Assembly (NCBI RefSeq): GCF_004801315.1
Contig: NZ_SSNW01000031.1
Location: forward strand, 1-53,948
Direction: 5' to 3'
Length of the DNA: 53,948 nucleotides
Origin: Deinococcus sp. Arct2-2
GTDB lineage: Bacteria; Deinococcota; Deinococci; Deinococcales; Deinococcaceae
Positions 1 through 13,907 of the stretch are shown here, piece after piece. The position numbers and the translations under genes were made by a program. The notes beneath the pieces were generated by a model that saw only the letters and a program-made list of their open reading frames with translations, was not told where the DNA came from and searched no databases. Position 1 is the stretch's first letter, and the number at the start of each line of letters is the position of its first letter.

Positions 1-1
1 G

Positions 2-199
2 GTGACCGGGTTGAGCGCCAGAAGACCGGCCGGTCTTCTGGCGCTCACTCTTCGGGGTCCAAGGCTTGTCTTGGCTCGGAGGTTGATGGGAGGTCCTGCT
101 ATTCAGGGCGAGACGTGCCTTGACTGCTTGAAGTTCAGCAAGCACTTTGGCGAGCTGAGCTTCCAATTTTTTGCAGTTCGGGCAGGCATCCTCGGAGAT
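2..199 (-). pseudogene. IS66-family transposase, N-terminal fragment
   Basis: The minus strand, running off the left edge of the window, encodes a peptide that begins with a CPNC pair. A leucine-rich coiled-coil stretch ([15 protein letters not shown]) follows, then the polar linker [12 protein letters not shown], and the fragment ends in GAQPGH. This order (CxxC, coiled coil, N-S-x-x-S-x-x-P-P-S, then G-x-Q-P-G-H) is the N-terminus of IS66-type TnpC transposases. No ATG, GTG or TTG precedes it. An ATC stands at 197-199 where the start would be expected, with an AGGGG just upstream, and an in-frame TAG lies a few codons further back. The gene therefore seems to have lost its start, perhaps through the adjacent IS4-type element. 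The catalytic part would lie outside the window. The family call is fairly secure; pseudogene status is inferred. Confidence 0.6.
12..47. repeat. Perfect 36-bp palindrome inside the IS66 fragment
   Basis: Two 18-base arms meet with no loop and are exact reverse complements (arm core GCGCCAGAAGACCGG). No T-run follows on either strand, so it is not a typical intrinsic terminator. It lies in the coding stretch just before the GAQPGH motif of the IS66 remnant. Confidence 0.75.
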
Positions 200-203
200 G
201 CCC

Positions 204-1262
204 CTACTCTACCTGCTCCGCCGAGTCCAGGCCCCCCGCTGAGCAGTCACTCGTTCTCGCTAAAATTCCCCAATCCGGCCAGACCTGTGGTGTCGTCACG
301 GGGTTTTCCAGATCTTGGACATGACAGAGCAAAAAGGCCAAGGTGGAGAGGCACCACCAGCGAAACACGCCCTGTTTGCTGTGTTGAGCAAAGCGTTCAA
401 GGCCAAAACGCCCCTTGATCGTTTTGAAGAACGCCTCAATCCTCCAGCGCCCTTTGCCCACCCGTGCCAGATACACCCCGCCGAGATCCAAGTTGGACAT
501 GACAAAGCGTTGTTCTGGCTCCTGGTTGCGATGGAGCCACACCCAGGAGATGCACATCGTCTGGTCAAGCCCCAAGGGCTTGACCAGACTGCCTCTCACC
601 ATGAGATCCCGCACGTGACGACCATCTTCTAGCTTGCGTGTACAGCGAACCCCCACCACGATGTCGAGGTCACGAGCAAGGACACCCTGGATGAACTCAA
701 TACTCTCAAACCCTCCATCTGCATGGAGACGAGGACGCCGCTTCCCGGAGACCAGCACGGGGGGAAGGGTACAGAGCAACTTCAAGGCGAGTTGTGCGGG
801 TGAGGGCGTTCCTTTGCCCCGCCACACCTGAACGGCCCAAGGCAACCGGAGTTGACCACAACATAGATAAAGCACGACCAGATGAACGCCGTGAACGCTA
901 TTGAAGGTGTGCATCCAGTCCTCCAGGTCAGCGAACTTGCCACTCTTCTCCAAGCTGGTCAAATCGATCAACAGGTCGAGTCGAGGTCGCTGATGAGGCC
1001 GAAGTCGCCATTCGTTCTGCAGGAGGTGCAGGGCATGTTGGCGCATCACCCGGCAGAACTGCCGGGTGTTCCATGCCGCGTGATTCAGAAACCGGCTGAT
1101 GGCCGAGGGTGATTTCACGGTGGCCCGTTGGGGGAGGGGGCGGCCAGAACCATCCAGCAGCAGATCGAGAAACACTTCGAACGAAGCGCGATGCTGCGAC
1201 CTCGAAAAGCAGGTGAGGATGTCAGAATACAGGCGTCTGGAGCGCGGTTCTTTTGGGTTCAC
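204..1262 (-). CDS. IS4-type DDE transposase
   Basis: This 352-residue protein has the layout of an IS4-family cut-and-paste transposase. The acidic residues expected of the RNase H-like DDE fold are visible: Asp100 in LIDLTSLEK, Asp182 in LHADGGFES, and Glu276 in [14 protein letters not shown]. The last matches the R-x-x-E-x-x-x-K signature near the C-terminus of IS4 transposases. The start is a GTG at 1262. The frame is uninterrupted, so the enzyme may be functional. I could not find convincing terminal inverted repeats in the flanks (about 200-290 and 1262-1420), so the element's ends are not defined. The last residues (after about residue 335) run almost into the IS66 fragment and could be read-through into flanking DNA. 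The gene lies next to, and is divergent from, uvrD. Confidence 0.75.
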   Translation of the reverse strand: MNPKEPRSRRLYSDILTCFSRSQHRASFEVFLDLLLDGSGRPLPQRATVKSPSAISRFLNHAAWNTRQFCRVMRQHALHLLQNEWRLRPHQRPRLDLLIDLTSLEKSGKFADLEDWMHTFNSVHGVHLVVLYLCCGQLRLPWAVQVWRGKGTPSPAQLALKLLCTLPPVLVSGKRRPRLHADGGFESIEFIQGVLARDLDIVVGVRCTRKLEDGRHVRDLMVRGSLVKPLGLDQTMCISWVWLHRNQEPEQRFVMSNLDLGGVYLARVGKGRWRIEAFFKTIKGRFGLERFAQHSKQGVFRWWCLSTLAFLLCHVQDLENPVTTPQVWPDWGILARTSDCSAGGLDSAEQVE

Positions 1263-1412
1263 ACCCCACTATGGGGCCAAAAGTGCGCTCCAGACAGCCT
1301 TTTAAAACTCGCACGATGTCAGTTGACCGCGCCTCTTACCAAGCAGGAAAGGCAGACTTCATCCATGCCGTCCTCAATCGGCCCATTACGCCCATCACAT
1401 AACGCGGCCTGA

Positions 1413-1418
1413 TACACT
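1413..1418 (+). promoter_or_regulatory. -10 box of uvrD, leaderless type
   Basis: TACACT is followed by 6 nt and then the GTG start of the helicase gene. No Shine-Dalgarno sequence is present. The spacing matches that seen at many other starts in this window, so transcription probably begins at the start codon. Confidence 0.5.
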
Positions 1419-1424
1419 TGTTCG

Positions 1425-3710
<2,286 letters not shown>

Positions 3711-3718
3711 ACTTCTCT

Positions 3719-4219
3719 CTACTCGTCTAAGACTACCCAGTGCCGGATTTCGCCAGCTGGTACGCGCAAAAGCTCGCTTATATTCCGTGGATACACGAGC
3801 CGCGACTCCACTTCTCCCAGCGGAATCCACTCGCAGCGCACCTTCGCGTTGTCCAGCACCGGGAAGGATTCGGCAGATAATTCTGTAGGTGCGTCCATGC
3901 GGTAGAAAAACCCGATTTCGTGGGCGCGGGCTTCAGGAGTTCCGAAGTGGTTTTCGACAATGCCCACCAACTGCATTCCCCCCGGTGGCGTGCCCGTTTC
4001 CTCGGCCCACTCGCGGGCGGCGCAACTTTCGCTGGTCTCACCTGTACCCAGTGCGCCTCCCGGCAAATACCAGAATCCCAAGTTGTCTTCGGTGTTGGCG
4101 AGCAGGCAGGCGTCGGGCGTGTGAGGATTCCGCACGCACAGAATCGCCACCCGCACGCTGAAGGTCAGGCCACCGAGCGGCAAGCGGATATCCACTGGAT
4201 CAACATTGAAGTCGGTCAT
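3719..4219 (-). CDS. Nudix hydrolase
   Basis: A 166-residue Nudix-fold enzyme expected to hydrolyse a nucleoside diphosphate linked to another moiety, using Mg2+ or Mn2+. The Nudix box is complete: G55, then five residues to E61, then R69-E70 and E73-E74 within REWAEETG. The preceding strand LGFWYLPGG is typical of the MutT-like group. A C-terminal section (EWIPLGEVES) is also common in small Nudix proteins. The substrate cannot be told from sequence. Its ATG overlaps the stop codon of the upstream tandem-repeat gene (ATGA at 4216-4219), so the two are almost certainly translationally coupled. Deinococcus genomes are known to carry an expanded set of Nudix enzymes. Confidence 0.9.
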   Translation of the reverse strand: MTDFNVDPVDIRLPLGGLTFSVRVAILCVRNPHTPDACLLANTEDNLGFWYLPGGALGTGETSESCAAREWAEETGTPPGGMQLVGIVENHFGTPEARAHEIGFFYRMDAPTELSAESFPVLDNAKVRCEWIPLGEVESRLVYPRNISELLRVPAGEIRHWVVLDE

Positions 4220-5616
4220 GCTGTGCCGCCCGCATCCAAGCGCACGCTGGGGTCGGGGTCGGCCTGCAACTCGGCCAGCAAATTGGCCGGCAGGTCGGCG
4301 CGGCTTGCGATCAGCATTCGCACACCCCCATCGGGGTCGCGGGCCAGAGTGGGCAGCAGCACGGCGGGTAATTGGGAATGCAAGGCGGCGGCGCGGCGCA
4401 CTCCGGCGTTGGGGTCGGCGGCCAAACGGGTCAGCACCTCTTCGCCCGGAGCCTCGGCATAAGCGACGGCGCGGCGCACTTCGGCATTCTCGTCGGCGGC
4501 CAACTGGGTCAACCGCGCCGCGCCTATGTCGGGCCGCACCGACAGCAGGGTGCGAATGCTGGGGTCTGAATCGGTCAGAAGGGTGTCCAGCACGGCATCG
4601 GTCAGGCCATCTGCACTGGCGATATGCAGCCGGATATCCTGCTCCGGCGAACGCAGCAGCGCCACAATCGCCGCTTCAGGCAGATCATTTCGTTCCAGCA
4701 GGGCGCGGCGCACCCCCTCCGATTCGTCGTTCGACAGGGCGGTGAGGGTGTCGGGCGTGGCGTCGGGACGGCGGGCGAGGGCGGCGCGGACATCCGGGTC
4801 GGCGTCCAGTTCGGCGCGGGCCAACCACTCGGCGGGTACGCGCCACGCCTGCAACGCCGCCGCCCGCACCAGCGGTTGCTCGTGCGCCGCCAGCCAAGCC
4901 CGCACGTTGCTGGGCAAATCCATGCGGCGGGCCAAGGTTGCCAGCACATCCGGGTCAAAGTCACTGGCGAGCAGCAGCAGGCAATCCATAGGCAAATCCA
5001 GCCGCCGCGCCACACTGGAGCGCACCAGCCCATGTGCATCGCCTACCAACAGGTGAAGGGTCTCGTGAGGCAGATCAGGCCGCACTGCCACTGCTTTTCT
5101 CACGTCATAGTCGTCATCGGCAGCCAGTTGGCGTACCAGTGTCGCGGGCAATTCCAGTCGTTTGGCTACTGCCTCCCGCACCTGCCAGCCCGCATCGGCA
5201 GCCAATGAGGCCACGCGCTCCGGACTCAGGCCCGCCCGCGTTGCCAACGCCGTTCTGACCCCAAAATCTTCGTGCCGCGCCGCGCCGTCCAGAACCCAGT
5301 TAGGGGCGTCTGGCACGCCCAGCAGCGCCACTACTCCTTCGGGCGGAAACATGCCGAGAAAACTGGGCCGCGCCAACCGGATCAGCGGAAGGCCGGGATT
5401 CTCCAGCACGTCACGCGGAAAGCCTGCCGCCAGTGTGCCCAAGATTTCGGGTGGCGTGTTGGGATGCCGCGCCACCAAGGCCCGCACCCGCGAATCGGGG
5501 TGGGCTGAGAGTCCGGACAACGTGTCGGACGTAGCCCGCGCATGGCCCGCCGCCTCCAGTGCCCCGTCCACGCCGAGGGCCGTCAGGGAGCGCGGATCGA
5601 GTTCAGAAAACGTCAT
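4216..5616 (-). CDS. Tandem-repeat protein, LRV/HEAT-like (about 15 repeats)
   Basis: Nearly the whole 466-residue protein is built from tandem units of about 26 residues with the pattern D-x-D-x-x-V-R-x-A-x-A-x-R-x-D-L-P-x-x-x-L-x-x-L-A. I count roughly 14 full units and one partial C-terminal unit, with an irregular segment of about 50 residues after the first. This is the variant leucine-rich repeat (LRV) or HEAT-like solenoid type, which usually makes a binding surface rather than an active site. LRV proteins sometimes have an N-terminal Fe-S cluster, but I see no Cys cluster here. The ATG at 5616 is preferred over upstream starts because a CATAGT -10 box sits 7 nt before it. It is coupled by ATGA overlap to the Nudix gene. 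The ligand is unknown. Confidence 0.8.
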   Translation of the reverse strand: MTFSELDPRSLTALGVDGALEAAGHARATSDTLSGLSAHPDSRVRALVARHPNTPPEILGTLAAGFPRDVLENPGLPLIRLARPSFLGMFPPEGVVALLGVPDAPNWVLDGAARHEDFGVRTALATRAGLSPERVASLAADAGWQVREAVAKRLELPATLVRQLAADDDYDVRKAVAVRPDLPHETLHLLVGDAHGLVRSSVARRLDLPMDCLLLLASDFDPDVLATLARRMDLPSNVRAWLAAHEQPLVRAAALQAWRVPAEWLARAELDADPDVRAALARRPDATPDTLTALSNDESEGVRRALLERNDLPEAAIVALLRSPEQDIRLHIASADGLTDAVLDTLLTDSDPSIRTLLSVRPDIGAARLTQLAADENAEVRRAVAYAEAPGEEVLTRLAADPNAGVRRAAALHSQLPAVLLPTLARDPDGGVRMLIASRADLPANLLAELQADPDPSVRLDAGGTA

Positions 5617-5623
5617 GGGCTGC

Positions 5624-5629
5624 ACTATG
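5624..5629 (-). promoter_or_regulatory. -10 box of the tandem-repeat gene
   Basis: CATAGT followed by GCAGCCC and the ATG. This context is almost identical to the HAD-hydrolase start at 16003 (CATAGT, GCGGCCC, ATG), which supports both start choices. Confidence 0.5.
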
Positions 5630-5663
5630 GCAGATCGGGTATGTGGGCAAGGGGTCTCCGGGA

Positions 5664-5884
5664 AGGGTCTAAGGGTCAAGGGTCAAAGGGTCTAAGGAAG
5701 GTCAAGGGTAATCGCTGGCGCTCACCCACCCCCTCCCAGCCTCCCCCCTCAAGGGTGAGGAGCTAAAGCCAAGACTCTAGCTTTTGCCATTTGCCCTCTC
5801 CACTTGTGGGAGAGGGGCGCTGTGAAACAGCGGGGTGAGGGGGCAATTCAGCAGCGCACCCACCCCAGCACCTTAGACCCTAGC
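5664..5884. repeat. Composite intergenic repeat, copy A
   Basis: The gap between the tandem-repeat gene and the VWA-like gene holds no plausible gene. It starts with a GGGTCTAAGGGTC-type tract and then an AATCGCTGGCGCTCA end. C-rich and G-rich pairing blocks follow, including TTGTGGGAGAGGGGCGC and CAGCGGGGTGAGGG, and it closes with CTTAGACCC. The same blocks recur in the gaps near 13.9, 27.1, 35.1, 40.4 and 53.6 kb. D. radiodurans is known to have small non-coding repeat families; membership in a named family is not claimed. Confidence 0.7.
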
Positions 5885-5888
5885 CCGC

Positions 5889-7019
5889 TCACTCCTCCAG
5901 CCGCAGCACTTCGCCAAACGGAAAGCCCTCGTCTTCCAGCCCGCCCGGTGGCACCACCCACAGCGTCGGCATACGCGGCGGCGTGTCGGGAAAGTCGCCG
6001 TAGCCATCGGTGAGGTAAATCAGCACATCGGGTTCGTGGGCGTCCAGCAGCCTGAAAATGGGCCTGAAATCGGTGCCGCCGCCCCCCTGTGGTGGGGGAA
6101 CGGGGTCGCCGGGGCGCAGGTCGAAGGGGCCGTAGGCTTCAGTGTCGGCGTAGTAGAGGGTGGCGCGTACATGCGGGTACGCGCCCAGCACGCCTTGCAC
6201 CTCGCTCACCAAGGCCCGCACCGCTTGATCGTCCACGCTGCCCGAGGTGTCCACAGCCACCAATGCACTCAGGCTTTCGTCGTCCAGCGCCTCTAAATAC
6301 AGGCCGCGCCCCACGAAGCGGCGGTCAAAGCCTCCAAAATCAACCGGAGTGCGGGCCAAAAAGCGCCACAGGTGCGCCCGCCAGTCCAGCCGTGCTGGGG
6401 CCAGCCGCATCAGTTCGCGGTGCATTCCCAGCGGATCGTCGCCCTTGCCGCCGCTCATGGCGTCCACGCTGCGGGCCTGCGCCAAGGCCTGTGACCATTG
6501 CTTGGCTGCCGCTTGGCCCGGCTTACCGTTCTTCGGGGGAGCGTCTCCGGGTGGGCCGTCCAGCAAGTCGTCGCTGTCTTCGTCTCCGGGATGTTCCTCG
6601 CCTTCCAGCGATGTATACACCTCTTCTACGCTCAGTTTTTCCAGATGCTCGTCTTGCGGCGCTTGTGCCCCCGAACTCTGCGGCGGCACAGGCAACCCCG
6701 CCGCCGTGACCATGCCGTTCACGATCAGGTCGGCGGCCCGGTTCCAGCGTTTTTTCTCACGGGGGCCGCGCCGCTGCACATGCGACAGGGCAGCGTGCAA
6801 GACCTCGTGCAGCAAAAGGCCGTCAAGCACATCGGGCGGCAGGTTGGCGGCCACTTCGGGATTCACATACACCCGCTCGCCGTCTGTGCCTGCGGCGGCC
6901 ACTTCCTGCGAGGGCACAAATTCGGCGTGCAGCAGCAGCGTGGCAAAAAAGGCGGACTTGTTGCGAATGCGGAGGCGGGAGCCGGAGATCAGGCGTTGGA
7001 AGTCTGGGGGCGGCGTCAT
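5889..7019 (-). CDS. VWA-like/putative metallopeptidase-fold protein (DUF2201 type)
   Basis: A 376-residue protein with two parts. The N-terminal part carries HEVLHAALSH at residues 71-80, an HExxH motif with a further His, as in the putative metallopeptidase domain that precedes VWA-like domains in this family. It is followed by an acidic, proline-rich linker (about residues 115-175). The C-terminal part (about residues 250-376) is a VWA-like fold with a MIDAS-type DTSGS at 257-261 and YLTDGYGD near 336-342. Such proteins sit beside MoxR AAA+ ATPases and are thought to act with them as metal- or cofactor-insertion or protein-remodelling chaperones. Here the MoxR gene is immediately upstream (91-nt gap). 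Whether it has protease activity is unknown. ATG start at 7019. Confidence 0.85.
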   Translation of the reverse strand: MTPPPDFQRLISGSRLRIRNKSAFFATLLLHAEFVPSQEVAAAGTDGERVYVNPEVAANLPPDVLDGLLLHEVLHAALSHVQRRGPREKKRWNRAADLIVNGMVTAAGLPVPPQSSGAQAPQDEHLEKLSVEEVYTSLEGEEHPGDEDSDDLLDGPPGDAPPKNGKPGQAAAKQWSQALAQARSVDAMSGGKGDDPLGMHRELMRLAPARLDWRAHLWRFLARTPVDFGGFDRRFVGRGLYLEALDDESLSALVAVDTSGSVDDQAVRALVSEVQGVLGAYPHVRATLYYADTEAYGPFDLRPGDPVPPPQGGGGTDFRPIFRLLDAHEPDVLIYLTDGYGDFPDTPPRMPTLWVVPPGGLEDEGFPFGEVLRLEE

Positions 7020-7045
7020 GGTGTTCCCAGTGGGTTGAATAGGGA

Positions 7046-7097
7046 GATCGTGGATCGTGGATCGTCGTCAAAGATCAACCCACGATCCACGATCCAC
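7046..7097. repeat. GATCGTG inverted repeat between moxR-like and VWA-like genes
   Basis: Tandem GATCGTG units at 7046-7064 face the reverse-complement series CACGATCCACGATCCAC at 7081-7097, giving a strong potential hairpin in the 91-nt gap. A related array lies at 51066-51131. No U-tract follows, so a terminator role is uncertain; an RNA-processing or attenuation element inside the operon is possible. Confidence 0.65.
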
Positions 7098-7110
7098 CCT
7101 CTCCGTTCCA

Positions 7111-8139
7111 CTACGCTCCCTCGCTCAGCGCCAACGTTCCGGCCACCAGTTCCGCCAACCGCTCATCGCGGCCCAGTAATCCGGCCAGTTCGCCCAGTTG
7201 CCCAATCGCCTGAAATTTGGTCACGAGGGTCGCCACATACAATTGCAGCCACTCCGGGCCAGCCGACTCACTGAGCCAGCGGAAGGCGTGGTAAGCCTCG
7301 TCTGCATCGGCGGCACGGGCCGCCAGACCCACTACGGCGGCGTAACGCACGCTGGGTTCGTCGGGCAATTTCAGGCCGCTGCCCTGCCCGTTCAGCACCG
7401 TGCCCAAGTCGGGCAACTGCTCGAACAGGCGCACGAAGGCGCTGAACTCGGCCCCGGCAGCTTCGCCAATCGCGGGAGACACGTCCAGCCCAGCGCGGTG
7501 CAGGTGCGCGGCCATTTCCCAAGAGCGCGGGCTAGGCCACGCGGGTTGCTGGGGATCGAGGCGGTGCAGCAATTCGGGCCGGAAGGTCAGGAAGGCGATA
7601 ACGTGTTCGTGCAGGCTGCGGCCCAAAGCGTAGGCCCGCCACGCATCAAAATCGGGCCGCACGGTCAGGTGAAGGAAACGGTTGGCAAGCGGCGCGGGCA
7701 TGTCGAACACGCTAGCGCGGTCTTCCTTGCGGTTGCCCGCTGCCCACACGAACCAGCCATCGGGCAGTTCGTAGCTGCCCACGCGCCGATCTAGGATCAG
7801 TTGTTGCGCCATGCCCTGCATCGTCGGCGGGGCCATGTTCACTTCATCCAAAAACAGGATGCCGTTGCCTCCACGCGGCAGGAATTCGGGCGGAAACCAG
7901 CGGCTGATTCCGCCGTTGCCCTCTGGGTCAGCTTGCGGTACAGGTAGCCCGCGAAGGTCGGTGGGGGCCAACTGGGACAGCCGCACATCCACAAAATCGA
8001 GGTTGTGCGCCCGCGCCACCTGCGCCACCACGCTGCTTTTGCCCACGCCGGGAGGCCCCCAGATCATGGTGGCAAGTTTCAATTGGCCGCGTGTGAGGGC
8101 GGCGAGGTAGGTTTGCAGTTCGGTGGGGGTGAGGCTCAA
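7111..8139 (-). CDS. MoxR-family AAA+ ATPase
   Basis: A 342-residue AAA+ ATPase of the MoxR class, expected to form a hexameric ring that uses ATP to remodel or activate a partner. Walker A GPPGVGKS is at residues 28-35 and Walker B ILFLDEVN is near 94-101. An arginine/sensor stretch follows (RKEDRASVFDMPAPLANRF). I chose the TTG at 8139 because AAAGGAG lies 8 nt upstream and because the homologous part begins there. The longer reading starting at 8211 adds 24 residues of low-complexity sequence. The downstream VWA-like protein is the likely functional partner. Confidence 0.88.
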   Translation of the reverse strand: MSLTPTELQTYLAALTRGQLKLATMIWGPPGVGKSSVVAQVARAHNLDFVDVRLSQLAPTDLRGLPVPQADPEGNGGISRWFPPEFLPRGGNGILFLDEVNMAPPTMQGMAQQLILDRRVGSYELPDGWFVWAAGNRKEDRASVFDMPAPLANRFLHLTVRPDFDAWRAYALGRSLHEHVIAFLTFRPELLHRLDPQQPAWPSPRSWEMAAHLHRAGLDVSPAIGEAAGAEFSAFVRLFEQLPDLGTVLNGQGSGLKLPDEPSVRYAAVVGLAARAADADEAYHAFRWLSESAGPEWLQLYVATLVTKFQAIGQLGELAGLLGRDERLAELVAGTLALSEGA

Positions 8140-8462
8140 GGCAGTGCTCCTTTGGGATGTGGGACTTGGGTTGTGGGAAAAGCTCACGGGACGGGCGCGG
8201 CAGCCGAACACGCCGCAGAGCTTGAGCGTAGCGCGCGGGCCGGATTCTTGCCGGATGGTCAGTGGGCTACGGCAACCCGGAGAACCATCAGGGCGGGGGC
8301 AGAGGCGTATGCTGGCTTTCTCTCCTCTCCGTGTAGCACGCGTTCCCGGCCAATCCCAACCAAACAGAATACTGGGCCGCCGACCCCGTTATACTTTGAC
8401 TCAGTTCAATATTCCGCTCCCACATTCTCCCCATCCGTAATCCCTGCCCGGAGGCCCTGCCT
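8140..8462. other. Divergent intergenic region with promoters
   Basis: A 323-bp gap between the leftward MoxR gene and the rightward Fe-S oxidoreductase gene. I see no coding frame of note. TATACT at 8390-8395 is a candidate -10 box for the rightward gene, giving a leader of about 60 nt. GGAGG at 8450-8454 is a good SD sequence for the GTG at 8463. AAAGGAG near 8148-8154 serves the TTG of the leftward gene. Confidence 0.5.
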
Positions 8463-11795
<3,333 letters not shown>

Positions 11796-11825
11796 ATTCT
11801 TGATCTAGGTTTCAATCTGATGGTT

Positions 11826-11860
11826 CGCGGCGGGGCTGATCTGAGCATCACCCCGCCGCG
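11826..11860. terminator. GC-rich hairpin after the Fe-S oxidoreductase gene
   Basis: CGCGGCGGGG pairs perfectly with CCCCGCCGCG, extended by TGAT/ATCA with one bulged base. No T-run follows, so termination may need a factor, or the hairpin may protect the 3' end. Confidence 0.5.
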
Positions 11861-11883
11861 CCATAGTTATGGTTGAGTCACGC

Positions 11884-11889
11884 TACTAT
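11884..11889 (+). promoter_or_regulatory. -10 box of degV-like gene
   Basis: TACTAT followed by 6 nt and ATG at 11896. This is the leaderless arrangement. Confidence 0.45.
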
Positions 11890-11895
11890 CAGGCC

Positions 11896-12741
11896 ATGAC
11901 CATTGCCATCGTCACCGACTCCACGAGTGACCTCAGCCCGCAACTGTGCGAGCAACACGGCCTGACCAGCGTGCCCCTGTACGTGCTGTTTGACGGCAAA
12001 ATGCACCGCGACGGCATAGACCTGAAGCCCGCCGAACTGTTTGCAGGCCTGAAAGCGGGCAAGAAAACGCCCAGCACGTCGCAGCCCAGCCCCGCCGAAT
12101 TTGGCGAGGTGTACCGCAAAGCGCTGGAAACCGCCGACGAGGTGCTGAGCGTGCATATCAGCGGGCAACTGTCGGGCACGGTGGGCAGCGCACGCTTGGC
12201 CGCGCAGGAATTTGGCAACAAAGTGACGGTACTGGACAGCAAGTCGGTCAGCATGGGCCTCGGGATGCGGGCCATTCGCGCCGCAGAACTGGCTAAAGCG
12301 GGCAAAAGCGTGCCGGAAATCGTGGCCGAACTGGAGCGTGTGGGCGCGGTGGCCGACATCCGTTTTACGGTAGATACGCTGGATTTTTTGCGGATCAACG
12401 GGCGCATTGGCGGCGCACAGGCTTTGCTAGGTGGCCTGCTGAACATCAAGCCTATTTTGGTGGTGAAAGGCGGCAAAGTAGAATCCGGCGGGCGCGTGCG
12501 CGGTCACAAAAAAGCCATGCAGGACATCATGGATCATGTCCGTAAGTATGTTGCACAGCACGGCGGGGCGCGGGTATCGTTTATGGCGACGGTGGGCGGC
12601 GAGGAGTACATCCGCGAAGTGCGCTGTGGCCTCGGCGATCTCAAATTCGACGATCTGGGCGATCACACTATCGGCGCAGTGGTGGGCACGCACGCTGGCC
12701 CCGGCACGGTGGGCGCGACGCTGGAACCCCTGAACGCCTGA
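11896..12741 (+). CDS. DegV family fatty-acid-binding protein
   Basis: A 281-residue DegV protein. DegV/FakB proteins bind a fatty acid in a deep pocket and, where a FakA kinase is present, present it for phosphorylation so that it enters membrane lipids. The N-terminus [12 protein letters not shown] and the loop [11 protein letters not shown] are the family hallmarks. HISGQLSGT and the C-terminal [14 protein letters not shown] complete the lipid-binding fold. The ATG at 11896 is chosen from the -10 box 6 nt upstream and from alignment of the TDSTSD motif to the usual N-terminal position. The next gene begins 2 nt after the stop, so the two are probably co-transcribed. No fakA is in the window, so the kinase partner is not visible. 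Confidence 0.9.
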   Translation: MTIAIVTDSTSDLSPQLCEQHGLTSVPLYVLFDGKMHRDGIDLKPAELFAGLKAGKKTPSTSQPSPAEFGEVYRKALETADEVLSVHISGQLSGTVGSARLAAQEFGNKVTVLDSKSVSMGLGMRAIRAAELAKAGKSVPEIVAELERVGAVADIRFTVDTLDFLRINGRIGGAQALLGGLLNIKPILVVKGGKVESGGRVRGHKKAMQDIMDHVRKYVAQHGGARVSFMATVGGEEYIREVRCGLGDLKFDDLGDHTIGAVVGTHAGPGTVGATLEPLNA

Positions 12742-12743
12742 AT

Positions 12744-13907
12744 GTGAGCCGCAATTCTCTGCTCGCCCCTGCCCGCTGGGGCTTGGGCCTGCTGCTCCTG
12801 CTGAGTGCTTGCCGAAACGCCCCCAGCACCGAACAAAATGTGAGCCTGAAACGGGTGGTCATTACGCCCGCAGGCCGTGTGGAATTGGGCGTGTTGCGCC
12901 TGCCCAACGGCTGCCTAGACGCCGCGCCTGCCGTTGCCAAAGCCCCCGCACCGCCCTTTCCCCTCAGCGGGCGCTTAGGCCTGTGGGTGGCCCAGATAGA
13001 CCCTGTGACCCTCGCGCCGATTCGGGCCGTCGCCACCAATCCAGACAGTGTGTTTCCGCTCGCTAGTACGTATAAGCAGGCGGTGCTGTGGGCGCTGCTG
13101 CGTCAGTTCGACGCCGGAACCCTCACGCCCACCGAACGATTCGACGTGACCCGCGACAATCAGAGCCTCGGCGGCTATCCTTACGACGGAACCACCATAA
13201 AAGACCTGTCGGTTCGCATGATCCAAAAGAGTGACAACACCGCCACCGACATCCTGCACCGCCGGGTGGGGCTGCAAAGCGTGCAGGCAGTGGCCGATGA
13301 TCTGGGCCTATGCCACACGCGCCTGATCTTGCCCACGCGGGATTGGTGGGTGGCCCAATCGGGCTTGTCGGACACCTACAACGGCACCACCCGCTGGGCA
13401 GGTGCACGCGGCCCAGACCGGGCCAAACTCGCCGCCCAAATAGACACCGACGCCCGCCAGTACCGCGCCGACTATGTACAGCGCAAACTCAACGATTACT
13501 TTGAGACCCGCTATAACCGCAACGACGATCTGCGGGCGCATAACCTCAGCACGCCCTACGAACTGGGCACCCTGCTGGCCTCCGAATTCCTGAAATCCGG
13601 CCTCTCGCCCCGCGCCCAAAAATGGCAGCGTGAAGTGATGGCGCAAGGCTTTGGCCGTTCTGCCCTCAAGGTACAACAGCGGGGCAATGTGGCGTGGTTT
13701 GGCGGCAAAGGCGGCAACGGCTGGGGCATCCTGACCTACAGCGGCTACGTGCAGACCAAAGACGGGCGGCATCTGGTGTACGCCTTCATGCAGCACGGGG
13801 CTGACCAGAGCTACACCATGCCCAATACCCGCCGCGCCTTCGCATGGATCAATGCTGGGATTGATGCAGTGCTGGGGGATAAGGTGGGGGGGAAGGGCAA
13901 TCGCTGA
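12744..13907 (+). CDS. Class A beta-lactamase-like serine hydrolase, lipoprotein
   Basis: A 387-residue serine hydrolase with the penicillin-binding/beta-lactamase fold. A lipoprotein signal peptide is clear: a hydrophobic run then LLSAC, with the lipidated Cys at residue 23. The catalytic motif STYK (Ser108, Lys111) and SDN (163-165) are present. The third box is KGG within [10 protein letters not shown] instead of the usual KTG or KSG. It probably sits on the outer face of a membrane and acts on beta-lactams or peptidoglycan peptides; which one cannot be decided here. The GTG start lies 2 nt after the degV-like stop. The last three codons and the TGA fall inside the end of a MITE-like repeat (13894-14079), so the original C-terminus may have been altered. 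Confidence 0.82.
   Translation: MSRNSLLAPARWGLGLLLLLSACRNAPSTEQNVSLKRVVITPAGRVELGVLRLPNGCLDAAPAVAKAPAPPFPLSGRLGLWVAQIDPVTLAPIRAVATNPDSVFPLASTYKQAVLWALLRQFDAGTLTPTERFDVTRDNQSLGGYPYDGTTIKDLSVRMIQKSDNTATDILHRRVGLQSVQAVADDLGLCHTRLILPTRDWWVAQSGLSDTYNGTTRWAGARGPDRAKLAAQIDTDARQYRADYVQRKLNDYFETRYNRNDDLRAHNLSTPYELGTLLASEFLKSGLSPRAQKWQREVMAQGFGRSALKVQQRGNVAWFGGKGGNGWGILTYSGYVQTKDGRHLVYAFMQHGADQSYTMPNTRRAFAWINAGIDAVLGDKVGGKGNR

Noticed and set aside
5889..7019. Calling the VWA-like protein a true zinc protease
   Set aside because: HExxH is present, but the family is usually regarded as a MoxR partner and a proteolytic role has not been shown, so only the fold is claimed.
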